Shown here in pieces: positions 8,196 through 15,594 of a DNA stretch of 33,779 nt. The position numbers were made by a program, and so were the translations under genes. Under the pieces are notes generated by a model. It was not told the origin of the DNA. It saw only the letters and a list, made by a program, of their open reading frames with translations, and searched no databases. Numbering within the stretch: position 1 is the first letter of the stretch; each line of letters starts with the position of its first letter. The stretch is from a virus, in IMG/VR virus record IMGVR_UViG_3300028589_000026, positions 1 to 33,779 of that record; one strand, written 5' to 3'.

Positions 8196-9232
8196 CACTT
8201 CACCTTCTTCGTGCAGAGACCCAACAGGTCAACCGTGCGCTTGTTCAGTTTCATGAACTCGAGGTGCAGGGCTTTAACGTTCGTCATGCAACGACGGACT
8301 TCAGCCTTGATCGTTTCGAGTGGCGCTTTCAGCTGAGGGCTTTCTTGACCACTGACCTGAATGAACCGGTTCAGCACCACCAGCGTGCCCTTCTCCAGAT
8401 CGTAAGTCTTACCGCTGAACTCACGGATCTTCTTGTCCATCGAGTTGTACTCGTCGAACAGAGTCTTCAGCTGAGAAGTGGTAATGAAGAAGGTAGCGCC
8501 TTCTTGGAACTTGGGTTGATCGCTGCCAGTTACAAACGACAGAGTACCGCCCTTATTAAGGAGGGTAGCCGAACCGGAGAAATTGGTGGTCCCGGTACCG
8601 TCTTTGCTGAACAGGTCTTCGAACCCTTTCTTGAAGGAGTCAACCACACCCTTCAAGTCTTCAGCCTTGCCGTCCTTATTCGTGTGGGCGTAAATAGCCT
8701 TGAACAAGGTTTGCAGTTCGTCGATGTACTTATCGGCTTTAGCGATGTTCTTCTCGGCGGTCTGCATGACGGTCGTCAGCCACGACAGGTTGACATCCAA
8801 CTTGCCCTGTTTAGGGTAAAGGTAGAGGACATCCTTCGGGTACTTGATCGGACCATCGATAGCACCGTACCCGGCAATCTTTTCCTTTACTTGTTTCTTC
8901 GCGACATCCACTGCCGCTTCCTTACCACTGAAGAAACTCCACAACCACTTGAAGAACTTCTTCACGGTCTGGATGAAAGACTTCACCGAATCAGCAATCC
9001 AAGAAACCAGACCTTCGGTACCTGTCACCTCATAAGTCATCACGCGCGGGCGGTGGTTCAGGATGTGGCCGTAGATAGCCTCCAGACCATCCACGCGGTC
9101 GTTCTCGTTGGAGAGGGCATTCATGACAGGTTCATCCGCTACGGCGTCGTAACCTTCCTGATCCTCCTCATACAACTCCTTCACCGCCGGTGCCACAATG
9201 TGGCGCAGCGGGATCACATTTACACTGTTCAT
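8195..9232 (-). CDS. Putative inner-head protein paralog with G-T-E/G cleavage site (345 aa)
   Basis: Starts MNSVNVIPLRHI at 9232, with GAGAGG nine bases upstream. A longer reading from 9292 is rejected because it begins only five bases after a terminator hairpin and lacks a ribosome site. Residues 1-73 form an acidic propeptide-like segment ending in V-T-G-T-E, then G-L-V-S-W begins an amphipathic, Phe/Trp/Lys-rich helix (about 74-105). The rest is helical and ends in a Lys-rich tail. The same order, acidic leader then G-x-E/G then aromatic-basic helix, recurs at 9371, 20349 and 25681. In phiKZ relatives such proteins are cleaved during head maturation and fill the inner body. It is the first gene after a terminator and so probably starts an operon. 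Confidence 0.8.
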   Translation of the reverse strand: MNSVNVIPLRHIVAPAVKELYEEDQEGYDAVADEPVMNALSNENDRVDGLEAIYGHILNHRPRVMTYEVTGTEGLVSWIADSVKSFIQTVKKFFKWLWSFFSGKEAAVDVAKKQVKEKIAGYGAIDGPIKYPKDVLYLYPKQGKLDVNLSWLTTVMQTAEKNIAKADKYIDELQTLFKAIYAHTNKDGKAEDLKGVVDSFKKGFEDLFSKDGTGTTNFSGSATLLNKGGTLSFVTGSDQPKFQEGATFFITTSQLKTLFDEYNSMDKKIREFSGKTYDLEKGTLVVLNRFIQVSGQESPQLKAPLETIKAEVRRCMTNVKALHLEFMKLNKRTVDLLGLCTKKVK

Positions 9233-9263
9233 TGAAAGCAGCCTCTCGCCAATAGTCAGAGTA

Positions 9264-9293
9264 CATAGCATCGAACAATTAAAAGACGGCATA
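9264..9293 (-). promoter_or_regulatory. Candidate late promoter with two TATG elements
   Basis: On the minus strand TATG occurs at 9293-9290 and again at 9267-9264, between the terminator hairpin and the start at 9232. The phiKZ non-virion RNA polymerase is known to use a very short TATG-type late promoter. The first copy starts three bases after the hairpin. A 4-base match is weak evidence by itself; position is what supports it. Confidence 0.25.
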
Positions 9294-9296
9294 AAC

Positions 9297-9327
9297 CCTA
9301 TCCGCCGGGATGACCCCGGCGGATAGG
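9297..9327 (-). terminator. Strong GC-rich hairpin after the 428-aa gene
   Basis: A perfect 13-bp stem (CCTATCCGCCGGG and its complement) with a 5-base loop, 43 bases beyond the stop at 9371. On the minus strand it is followed by GTTTATG, so the U-tract is short. This is the strongest structure between the two minus-strand blocks and should end or greatly reduce transcription from the 15564-9371 unit. Confidence 0.8.
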
Positions 9328-9370
9328 ACTCGTTACGCAGTAAGCTTCAGCTCACCAATGCCGAACGAGA

Positions 9371-10657
9371 TCAGATGTGCGCCTGAACGGCGTCCATGAT
9401 CTGCTTGGCCAGGTAGACGTACAGCTTGGTCATGGTGGTGGTCAGCGCGGAGCTGGACACGAAGATGGCTTTGCACAGGGCGATAGCCTTGTCGTTGTCC
9501 GCCTTCTTGTCGCTGTTGGACTTCGAAGCGACGTTCAGGGTGCCGATCACGCGGTCACGCTCGGACTTCGAGAACTTCTGCTGGACCTTGCTCGAACGGA
9601 TCTCGGTCACGTAGTCGTCGACCGACTTCAGCAGGCCCTTCAGCTGGGTGCTGGTGGCCTTGACCTTGACCGACTTGCCGTCAGCGAACTTCTTGGCTTC
9701 TTCGGTCTTGCCGAAGGAGATCTTGATCGAACGAGCTGCTTTGATGCAGTCTTCGTCTTTCTCGATCTTCTCGTCGAAGACGGCGAAGATACGGAAGCCA
9801 GCGTGGGTGCCGAGAACGGTGTGCTTGTCACCGGTGGCTTTCTCGCTGGTTTTGCCCGCGTCTTTGGCCACGCCTTTGATGTCGCCGATCAGGGCGTTGT
9901 AGGCGGTCTTGAACGCCGAGACGTTGACACCGTCCAGGTTCTTGCCCAGGTCCATGAACTTCGGCAGGGAGTCGTGGGTGATGTCGAACGCGCTGGACAG
10001 CAGCAGCTTGCCGATACCATCGACGCCTTCGGCCTCGTAGTCGCAGCCGACGTTCCAGCCGCCCAGCTTGACTTCTTCCTTCACCTGCTTCTTGTCCAGG
10101 TAGCCGGACAGCATTTCCTTGCGGCGTGCGAGGCCGGAGGCAGCGCTGACCATGCCGACGAAGAAGTTGATCACGGTGTTGAAGATGTGCTTGATGTACT
10201 CGATGGCTTTCGAGGCACCAGCCTTCAGGGTGTCCATGAAACCTTCAACGCCGGTGACCGAGGCCAGGCGAGCGGTGGCGGCGTCGGAGATCGACTCGGC
10301 ACCCAGGGTGGAGAAGTTCTTACCACCCAGCTTGGCGTTCAGGCTCAGGGCACGGTTGTACTTCTGAGCGAAGGCAGTGGAGCTGAACTGGCCGGCGGAC
10401 AGCAGAGCTTCCAGACCGCCAACTTCTTCGGTCAGCTCTTCGACGGTTTCTTCGTGCTCTTTGAGCTCTTCCTGGACTTCGGCAACAGCCTCGGCCAGTT
10501 GCTCGACTTCGGCTACCGATTCGGCAACGTCAGCGCGCACTTCTTCCAGGGCGACTTCGGTGGCCTCGGTCACGGCGCCACCGGTGGAACCTGGTTCTTC
10601 AACAACGGTGCCGTTGATGTGGTCTTCGACACCTTGGAACATAGTCAGAATGCTCAT
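9371..10657 (-). CDS. Putative major inner-head protein paralog with G-V-E/G cleavage site (428 aa)
   Basis: Starts MSILTMFQGVEDH at 10657, with AGGA ten bases upstream; a GTG two codons earlier is less likely. Residues about 28-85 are a Glu/Ala/Val coiled coil of strikingly low complexity (EVEQLAEAVAEVQEELKEHE). This is followed by L-G-A-E/S near residue 121 and V-T-G-V-E/G-F near 138, then an amphipathic helix (MDTLKAGASKAIEYIKH). The mature part is helical and Lys-rich. The acidic leader would be removed by the head protease. Codon choice is unusually uniform (AAG, GAC, AAC, CTG, GTC preferred), as in highly expressed genes. It stands between a pair of perfect palindromes upstream and a strong terminator downstream, which suggests independent, abundant expression. 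Confidence 0.8.
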   Translation of the reverse strand: MSILTMFQGVEDHINGTVVEEPGSTGGAVTEATEVALEEVRADVAESVAEVEQLAEAVAEVQEELKEHEETVEELTEEVGGLEALLSAGQFSSTAFAQKYNRALSLNAKLGGKNFSTLGAESISDAATARLASVTGVEGFMDTLKAGASKAIEYIKHIFNTVINFFVGMVSAASGLARRKEMLSGYLDKKQVKEEVKLGGWNVGCDYEAEGVDGIGKLLLSSAFDITHDSLPKFMDLGKNLDGVNVSAFKTAYNALIGDIKGVAKDAGKTSEKATGDKHTVLGTHAGFRIFAVFDEKIEKDEDCIKAARSIKISFGKTEEAKKFADGKSVKVKATSTQLKGLLKSVDDYVTEIRSSKVQQKFSKSERDRVIGTLNVASKSNSDKKADNDKAIALCKAIFVSSSALTTTMTKLYVYLAKQIMDAVQAHI

Positions 10658-10673
10658 GAGCACTTTTTCCTTT

Positions 10674-10687
10674 TTTCGTTAACGAAA
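10674..10687. promoter_or_regulatory. 14-bp perfect palindrome upstream of 428-aa gene
   Basis: TTTCGTTAACGAAA lies 17 bases before the ATG at 10657 and runs directly into the purine-rich ribosome binding region. It could be a protein-binding operator or a small RNA hairpin at the 5' end of the message. The next palindrome lies nine bases upstream. Confidence 0.4.
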
Positions 10688-10696
10688 GAATTGGGC

Positions 10697-10710
10697 TTGT
10701 TTATAAACAA
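10697..10710. promoter_or_regulatory. 14-bp perfect AT-rich palindrome after the 338-aa gene
   Basis: TTGTTTATAAACAA sits immediately after the stop at 10712 and before the start at 10657. It is too AT-rich for a good terminator. With the neighbouring palindrome at 10674-10687 it forms a paired arrangement that could be an operator or promoter region for the abundant downstream gene. Confidence 0.35.
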
Positions 10711-10711
10711 A

Positions 10712-11728
10712 TCAAGCGAAAACCCCAAGCACACCATGAATGTACTTGTCGGTATAACCGACGACACGTGGGACGAATCCGCTATAAAATGCGAGAGCCC
10801 CCGTATTGCCAGCCATGAGTTTCTCAGCTTCGCCGATGACGGTTTTGCTAACCTGACCCAACTTGCTCAGGTTTGCATCAACCCCCTTGACCATCTCAGC
10901 CCAAGACCGGATGAAACCCAGGTAGTTGTCATAGGATTCCTTTACGCGCTCATGGAGGGCATTGACCTTCTCCAGCTTGTTCAGGATATCCGAGATTTCC
11001 GACTTCGACAGCGTCAGCGTTGCAGCTTGTCCTTCAGGGGAATCCCCCGAGATGGAGTACGTCGGGACGTTGCCTTTCTCAGTGAAGACGAAGACACGTC
11101 CCCCCGGTAAGATGTCAGACTTGTAACTATCGCCTGACTTTTCACCCGGATTGAACACGGGATACCGCAGTTCAGTGAACTCGTCAATGACTGTGTGTAT
11201 CTGTTCGGACTTGCTGACACTCTTCAACTTCTTGAGCGTCACCAGTTCCTTGTCCAAGTGGGCCATCAGTTCCTTCGAGTGTTTGTCGAAAGCTTCCAGC
11301 ACCTTGATCAAGGTGTCCATGTCGTGTTGGATTTCGTGGGGGTTACCCCCCGAGGTGATGAGACCCACCTTGTTGGCCGCAATCTTGATCTCTTGGTCAG
11401 CCACCTTATTCACATCCTTGAGGATGTTCTTGATAAGGGACTGGTTGTCGTTGAACGACTTGGAAACCTGATTGCTCGCCATGGTAATCCCTTTCAGGAA
11501 ACCATCGATCGCTTTGCCGCCGACCCACTTGGTCACGCTGAACAAACCACGCCCCACACTGGTGAGGGTGTCGAGGGCCTGTTCTTTCAGGTCCTCGTTC
11601 CCCGCCACCATGGGAGCTTTGGTCGACCGCATGATCACACCCAGTTCAATCAGCTCTCGCTGATACTGGACGAGCGTGTGGTGTTGATCCAAGCACGCTA
11701 CGTAACTGCCTTTATGACCAGCGCCCAT
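10712..11728 (-). CDS. Putative inner-head protein paralog with G-N-E/D site (338 aa)
   Basis: Starts MGAGHKGSYVACLD, with a GGGGG run four bases before the ATG. Residues 41-46 read V-A-G-N-E/D, in the same N-terminal place where sister proteins carry G-x-E/G. They are followed by a helix with Lys, Trp and Gly (LFSVTKWVGGKAIDGFLKG). The remainder is helical with long Lys/Glu/Leu segments. The last residues (YTDKYIHGVLGVFA) form a hydrophobic helix like the ends of the sister proteins. The Asp after the cleavage position departs from the usual Gly or Ser, so processing here is less certain. It is flanked by other head-type genes with gaps of about 10 and 55 bases. Confidence 0.7.
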   Translation of the reverse strand: MGAGHKGSYVACLDQHHTLVQYQRELIELGVIMRSTKAPMVAGNEDLKEQALDTLTSVGRGLFSVTKWVGGKAIDGFLKGITMASNQVSKSFNDNQSLIKNILKDVNKVADQEIKIAANKVGLITSGGNPHEIQHDMDTLIKVLEAFDKHSKELMAHLDKELVTLKKLKSVSKSEQIHTVIDEFTELRYPVFNPGEKSGDSYKSDILPGGRVFVFTEKGNVPTYSISGDSPEGQAATLTLSKSEISDILNKLEKVNALHERVKESYDNYLGFIRSWAEMVKGVDANLSKLGQVSKTVIGEAEKLMAGNTGALAFYSGFVPRVVGYTDKYIHGVLGVFA

Positions 11729-11737
11729 GATTCCCCC

Positions 11738-13042
11738 TTAAGGTGCAGAGACCTTGATGGAATCTTTGCAGATGTCGATCAGGCCGTTGATGATGAAGGT
11801 CAGGTAGGTCGATACCTGGGCGCGCATGGTCAGCAGCTCCATCTGGTTCTTGCGCACGATCGAGCCGAACCATTTGGACAGTTGCACCTTCATCTCATCG
11901 CTGAGTTCGGATTCCAGCAGACCTTTCACGACGTCGTTGTAGTCGTTGTCGTTCATGCGGAACTTTTCACCGGCTTCGAAGATCTTCTGCCAGGTACCCA
12001 TGATGTCGCGCAGCTGGCGGATCATTGCCTTGATCTCTTTGCTCGACAGCGCCTTGATCTCGAAGCCAACGTCCTTGAGTGTGTACTCGGAGTAGGTTTC
12101 GAAACTGGTGTGGTCGTGCTCGAGGAAGCGGATCATGAAATCCTTCACTTCATCGATCGAGGAGGCTGTCACTGGACGAGCCTTCTGCCGCACGTCAACG
12201 AAGTACGCACCACCCATCAGCTCCACCGACTGCTTCGCAATGAGGTTAGGACCACCGTGCGAGTTGTTCGGGTAGGTGCACTCCTTGAACGGAGTGGACG
12301 GGATGCTCACCGGCAGCATCATGAGGCGTTCTTGCGACTGGTCCAGGGTAGCACCCGAGAAACCACCGAAGTAGCTGTAGACCGTTTGCAGGTCTTTCTT
12401 GCTGCTCAGGTAGTAGTTGCCGGTCAGCCCTTGCAGGGTGGTGGCCAGCTTGCTCAGGTTGCCAGCCCAGTTCTGGTCAACCTTACCGTTTACTTTCAGC
12501 AGGTTGTACAGACGGTGACCGAGGATGAAGGTCTCCGAGCTGTTGAACTCAGGCGTGGTGAGGATCTGGTTCTCGAGGAGATCGAGTTGCTTGGACAGGG
12601 ACTCCTGCGATTCGGTGAAACCGATGTAGATGTCCTTGACCGCCGAGCCAATCCGTTGAACCACTTCCTTGGAATCACGGAAGAAGTCGTTCAGGAAGCT
12701 CTCACAGCCGAGCAGGCGGGTGAACAGGTAGTCCTTCGGCATCAGGGTGATACCCAGTGCTTCAGCCCCTTCAACCGCATCCATTCCGTCAGCAGCTGGG
12801 ATAGTCACACCAGCCTTTACCAGGGTGCGGTCGATGTCAGCCACGATTTCCGGAGTCACTTCGAAGGCTTGCAGGGAACCCAGCACCTTCTTAGCTTCCA
12901 GCACGCGATCGGCGGCGTCGTCGAGCTTGTTCTGGAACGCGTTCAGCTCACCAGCCGTGCTAGCTGCTTCAACGATCTCTGTGGACTTTGCCGCGCTGAC
13001 AGCCGCCATCTCGGCTGCCAGCAACTTCTCTTCTTCAGACAT
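11738..13042 (-). CDS. Putative inner-head protein paralog with G-C-E/S site (434 aa)
   Basis: Starts MSEEEKLLAAEM at 13042, with GGAGA seven bases upstream and an 8-base overlap with the preceding gene. The longer reading from 13165 runs through the upstream gene and is rejected. Residues 1-114 are an acidic helical leader containing G-A-E/A near 94 and ending L-L-G-C-E/S-F. An amphipathic helix follows (FLNDFFRDSKEVVQRIG). The mature part is helical with mixed segments, and the C-terminus (YLTFIINGLIDICKDS) is hydrophobic. This is the architecture of the processed inner-head family; a role inside the capsid is inferred. Confidence 0.75.
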   Translation of the reverse strand: MSEEEKLLAAEMAAVSAAKSTEIVEAASTAGELNAFQNKLDDAADRVLEAKKVLGSLQAFEVTPEIVADIDRTLVKAGVTIPAADGMDAVEGAEALGITLMPKDYLFTRLLGCESFLNDFFRDSKEVVQRIGSAVKDIYIGFTESQESLSKQLDLLENQILTTPEFNSSETFILGHRLYNLLKVNGKVDQNWAGNLSKLATTLQGLTGNYYLSSKKDLQTVYSYFGGFSGATLDQSQERLMMLPVSIPSTPFKECTYPNNSHGGPNLIAKQSVELMGGAYFVDVRQKARPVTASSIDEVKDFMIRFLEHDHTSFETYSEYTLKDVGFEIKALSSKEIKAMIRQLRDIMGTWQKIFEAGEKFRMNDNDYNDVVKGLLESELSDEMKVQLSKWFGSIVRKNQMELLTMRAQVSTYLTFIINGLIDICKDSIKVSAP

Positions 13043-13547
13043 AGTAGGTCTCTCCGCCGAGCAACTGGAAGAAACGCCCCACGTTGGCAGGCGAGATTCC
13101 AGCCATAAGGCGATACAGGTCATAGTCGTGCACGATGTAACCATCCTCGAGGAGAGGCAGGGCATTCATCGGGCGGTTGGTTGGACGATACAGCGCGGAG
13201 GTCGACCGGTTCAGACTTTGGAGTTTCTTCTCCTCGTTCAGAATCGATGTGATGATGGCATGGTGACCAATACGACCGTTCAGGTAGTGAGCCAGGTCCT
13301 TGATCAAGTTGGTCAAGGGACCGTTGCCACTGTCGTAGTTCGCTTCCAGGAATGCACGGAAGCTACCACCTGTCAATCGATGGGCGATCCGCAGGGTCTC
13401 GAGGGTCACATGACCTTTGATCACCTGCTCGAAGTCACTGTACGCATCTTTACGCAGAAGGTTCAGGTTCCGAAAGATACCGTCTGCTTCCACATCGCCG
13501 ATGTCCTGGGCGATGAACCCATTCGGTGCAAGGCGGAAGTTAGGCAT
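13035..13547 (-). CDS. Hypothetical protein in head-gene operon (170 aa)
   Basis: Starts MPNFRLAPNGFIAQD at 13547, overlapping the end of the upstream gene by eight bases (ATGCCTAA). A reading extended to 13634 would lie inside that gene and is rejected. The protein is mixed alpha/beta and soluble. It contains a hydrophobic stretch in the middle (LTNLIKDLAHYLNGRIGHH) and ends PANVGRFFQLLGGETYYV. I see no motif. Tight packing between head-type genes suggests head morphogenesis or inner-head assembly, but no function can be named. Confidence 0.75.
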   Translation of the reverse strand: MPNFRLAPNGFIAQDIGDVEADGIFRNLNLLRKDAYSDFEQVIKGHVTLETLRIAHRLTGGSFRAFLEANYDSGNGPLTNLIKDLAHYLNGRIGHHAIITSILNEEKKLQSLNRSTSALYRPTNRPMNALPLLEDGYIVHDYDLYRLMAGISPANVGRFFQLLGGETYYV

Positions 13548-14424
13548 AGTTCTTCTCGATCTCTTCGATGATGTTGACGTTCTTGATGATCTCGTCTTGG
13601 TAGATGGCGATCTGCTCGTCGAGCTGAGCGTCATCGGTACCGTTCTTCAGGTTGGTCGCTTGACTGATCTTCATGGCGAAGAGTTCGTTGTCACGACGAG
13701 CCTTGTCGATACGGGCCAGGTTGTAGTTCATACGACCCAAGCTGATCCAGAACACCGGGTTCAACTGGTGGACACCGAAGCCCTGCTTCATCATGTCGAT
13801 CGGGGCGTCGGTTTCGGTTGCTTCCAGAACAGACAGCGAACCTTCAGTGACGTCGATCTCCGGAACGGCTTCCAGCGCCTGGATCAGAACACGCGAGCCT
13901 TTCAGCAGCTCGACGGTCGTGGTCTTGTAGAACTCCGCGGTGCCGTTCAGCCAGCGCGCGTCGCTCTTGGCCAGGTGGGATTCCGGTGCTGGGGTCTTCT
14001 TGTTGTGAAGGGTCAGCAGCACGTCGAACATCAGGCCGGTGAACTTCAGCCAGTGCTCGGTGTGTTCCACGATGTTCAGGAGGTTGGCCTGACGCAGGTT
14101 CAGGATCTTGCCGTCCCAGACTTCGTTACGGTCCGATTTAACCAGCTTGGTCAGCACTGGGACCATGGCTTGCACGGTCATCAGAGCGGTCTTGATCGCG
14201 TGGTTGAACGTCACACCGCGATAACCGGAGGATTCCAGGAAACGCAGAACGCTCTTCGAAATGATCCACTGGTTGATCTCGTGACCGAGATCAATTTTGT
14301 TGGCTTCGAGGCGTTCGATGTTGCCATGCAGGTCGCGTGCAATGACCATCACAGTGTCGAGCTTTTCAATCAGCTGCGACTTCTTGAAGGTCTTGACGCC
14401 CCGCACATAAGTCAAGAGATCCAT
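13540..14424 (-). CDS. Hypothetical helical virion protein (294 aa)
   Basis: Starts MDLLTYVRGVKTFKK, with GGGGG seven bases before the ATG and directly abutting the upstream stop. It is helical throughout, with a basic N-terminus and an acidic C-terminal helix (IIKNVNIIEEIEKNYA). It lacks an obvious G-x-E/G cleavage site in its first third, unlike its neighbours. Codon use is more GC-ending than in the right-hand genes. It could be an unprocessed inner-head protein or an assembly factor. Its position as second gene of the 15564-9371 unit supports a head role; the identity is unknown. Confidence 0.7.
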   Translation of the reverse strand: MDLLTYVRGVKTFKKSQLIEKLDTVMVIARDLHGNIERLEANKIDLGHEINQWIISKSVLRFLESSGYRGVTFNHAIKTALMTVQAMVPVLTKLVKSDRNEVWDGKILNLRQANLLNIVEHTEHWLKFTGLMFDVLLTLHNKKTPAPESHLAKSDARWLNGTAEFYKTTTVELLKGSRVLIQALEAVPEIDVTEGSLSVLEATETDAPIDMMKQGFGVHQLNPVFWISLGRMNYNLARIDKARRDNELFAMKISQATNLKNGTDDAQLDEQIAIYQDEIIKNVNIIEEIEKNYA

Positions 14425-15564
14425 TTACATACCCCCATTCAACAGTTTAACCAGGTCTTGGAGGGTGTTCGAAGTCCCCTCTTTCTTGGACTTCACAGCC
14501 AGGTCACGACGGCTGTAAACTTCCGGCAGCGACTGGCCATCGGTGTAGAAGGTGAAGATACCACGGTCATCGTTGCAGATGACGATGGTGTTCGCCGACA
14601 GCTTCTCGAAGATCGCTTGACGCGAGGTCGGGTCAGAGAACTTCTTACCGATGAGCAGTTCGACTTGCGTTTGTTCGTCAGAACTCATGATGATGGAGTT
14701 GGCCATCGAGTTCACGCTGAGGATACCAGTACGGATGGCTTCCATGGCGTTACCGGTGTCGCGTTTCTGCGATTCACGGTAGTAACCGGTCATGTCACCG
14801 TTCTTCGCTTTGAAGCGCTCTTTAACGATGTCGGTACCGTTCAGCCATTCCGGGTTGGTGATCTCGCCGGTCTTGCGCATCAGCCAGCGCATCTTCAGAC
14901 CGTCGTCACCTTTGACAACTGCGAAGATACGACGCATCTCCATGTCCGAAGCAGGGACAGGGATTTGACGGAAGGTCATCGGGAAATCGATCTTGGTGCC
15001 GTTCTCACCGAAGAGAGTAACGTTCACCACACGACCCACGGACAGAGGAGTGTACTCCATCAGATCCGGGTAGGTCTTACCGCCGACTTGAACGTAGTTC
15101 TTCTTGTCGTCGTCTTCCTTGCCACCTTTGTCGTCCTTATTATCGTTCGACTCGTTGCCAGCAACACGGATGTTGGTGTCCAGCGCTTCCAGACCGCTCA
15201 GCAGCGACATCATGCCTGCACGGTTAGGGTTAACGCTACCGATGATGTTTTCCACCTTGACACCGACACTCACCGAGTTCTGGAGAGCGAAGTGAGTCAG
15301 GGTAGCCACCATGTCACGCAGGTTGATGACTGCCATCAGATCCTGCATGTATTCTTGGTGCAGCAGAGCCTTGTCCACCATGACCAATGGAGCAACAACA
15401 CCCCGGCCCGCAGAGCGGTGAACCGAGCTGGTGTTTACCACATTGTATGCATGTTTAGCCCGGTCCGTCACCTTGGCGGCGGCGCCGATGTCCGAACTTT
15501 CGGGATACAGCTGCTTGGTGATGTCCAAAAAGAAGGACGCGAGATTAAGAACTTGTCCGATCAT
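14425..15564 (-). CDS. Putative virion protein with Asp/Lys-rich linker (379 aa)
   Basis: Starts MIGQVLNLASFFLDI at 15564, with AGAGG five bases upstream; the open frame to 15663 has no ribosome site and is rejected. The N-terminal 130 residues are helical. Residues about 134-155 contain V-A-G-N-E/S, then a low-complexity Asp/Lys/Asn linker, then a beta-richer C-terminal domain (YVQVGGKTYPDLMEYTPLSV). The G-N-E/S at the domain boundary could be a head-protease site that separates the two domains. It is the first gene of the minus-strand unit and starts only 30 bases from a divergent gene. The function is unknown, probably virion-associated. Confidence 0.7.
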   Translation of the reverse strand: MIGQVLNLASFFLDITKQLYPESSDIGAAAKVTDRAKHAYNVVNTSSVHRSAGRGVVAPLVMVDKALLHQEYMQDLMAVINLRDMVATLTHFALQNSVSVGVKVENIIGSVNPNRAGMMSLLSGLEALDTNIRVAGNESNDNKDDKGGKEDDDKKNYVQVGGKTYPDLMEYTPLSVGRVVNVTLFGENGTKIDFPMTFRQIPVPASDMEMRRIFAVVKGDDGLKMRWLMRKTGEITNPEWLNGTDIVKERFKAKNGDMTGYYRESQKRDTGNAMEAIRTGILSVNSMANSIIMSSDEQTQVELLIGKKFSDPTSRQAIFEKLSANTIVICNDDRGIFTFYTDGQSLPEVYSRRDLAVKSKKEGTSNTLQDLVKLLNGGM

Positions 15565-15594
15565 GAGAACCTCTGTTTCTAAGGTATTTTGAAA
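15565..15594. promoter_or_regulatory. Compact divergent start region
   Basis: Only 30 bases separate the divergent starts at 15564 and 15595. Both ribosome sites (AGAGG on minus, AAGG on plus) fall inside it, so promoters must be very short, must lie within the coding regions, or must overlap each other. I see no bacterial -35/-10 pair and no TATG. Confidence 0.3.

Noticed and set aside
9233-9292. Twenty-codon N-terminal extension of the 345-residue inner-head protein
   Set aside because: It starts five bases after a terminator hairpin, has no ribosome site, and the ATG at 9232 has a good one.
10697-10710. Palindrome as an intrinsic terminator
   Set aside because: The stem is almost pure A/T and no U-tract follows on either strand.
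11195-13108. Plus-strand open frame of 637 codons opposite two inner-head genes
   Set aside because: It crosses two well-initiated minus-strand genes, and its composition is that of a reverse-strand shadow.
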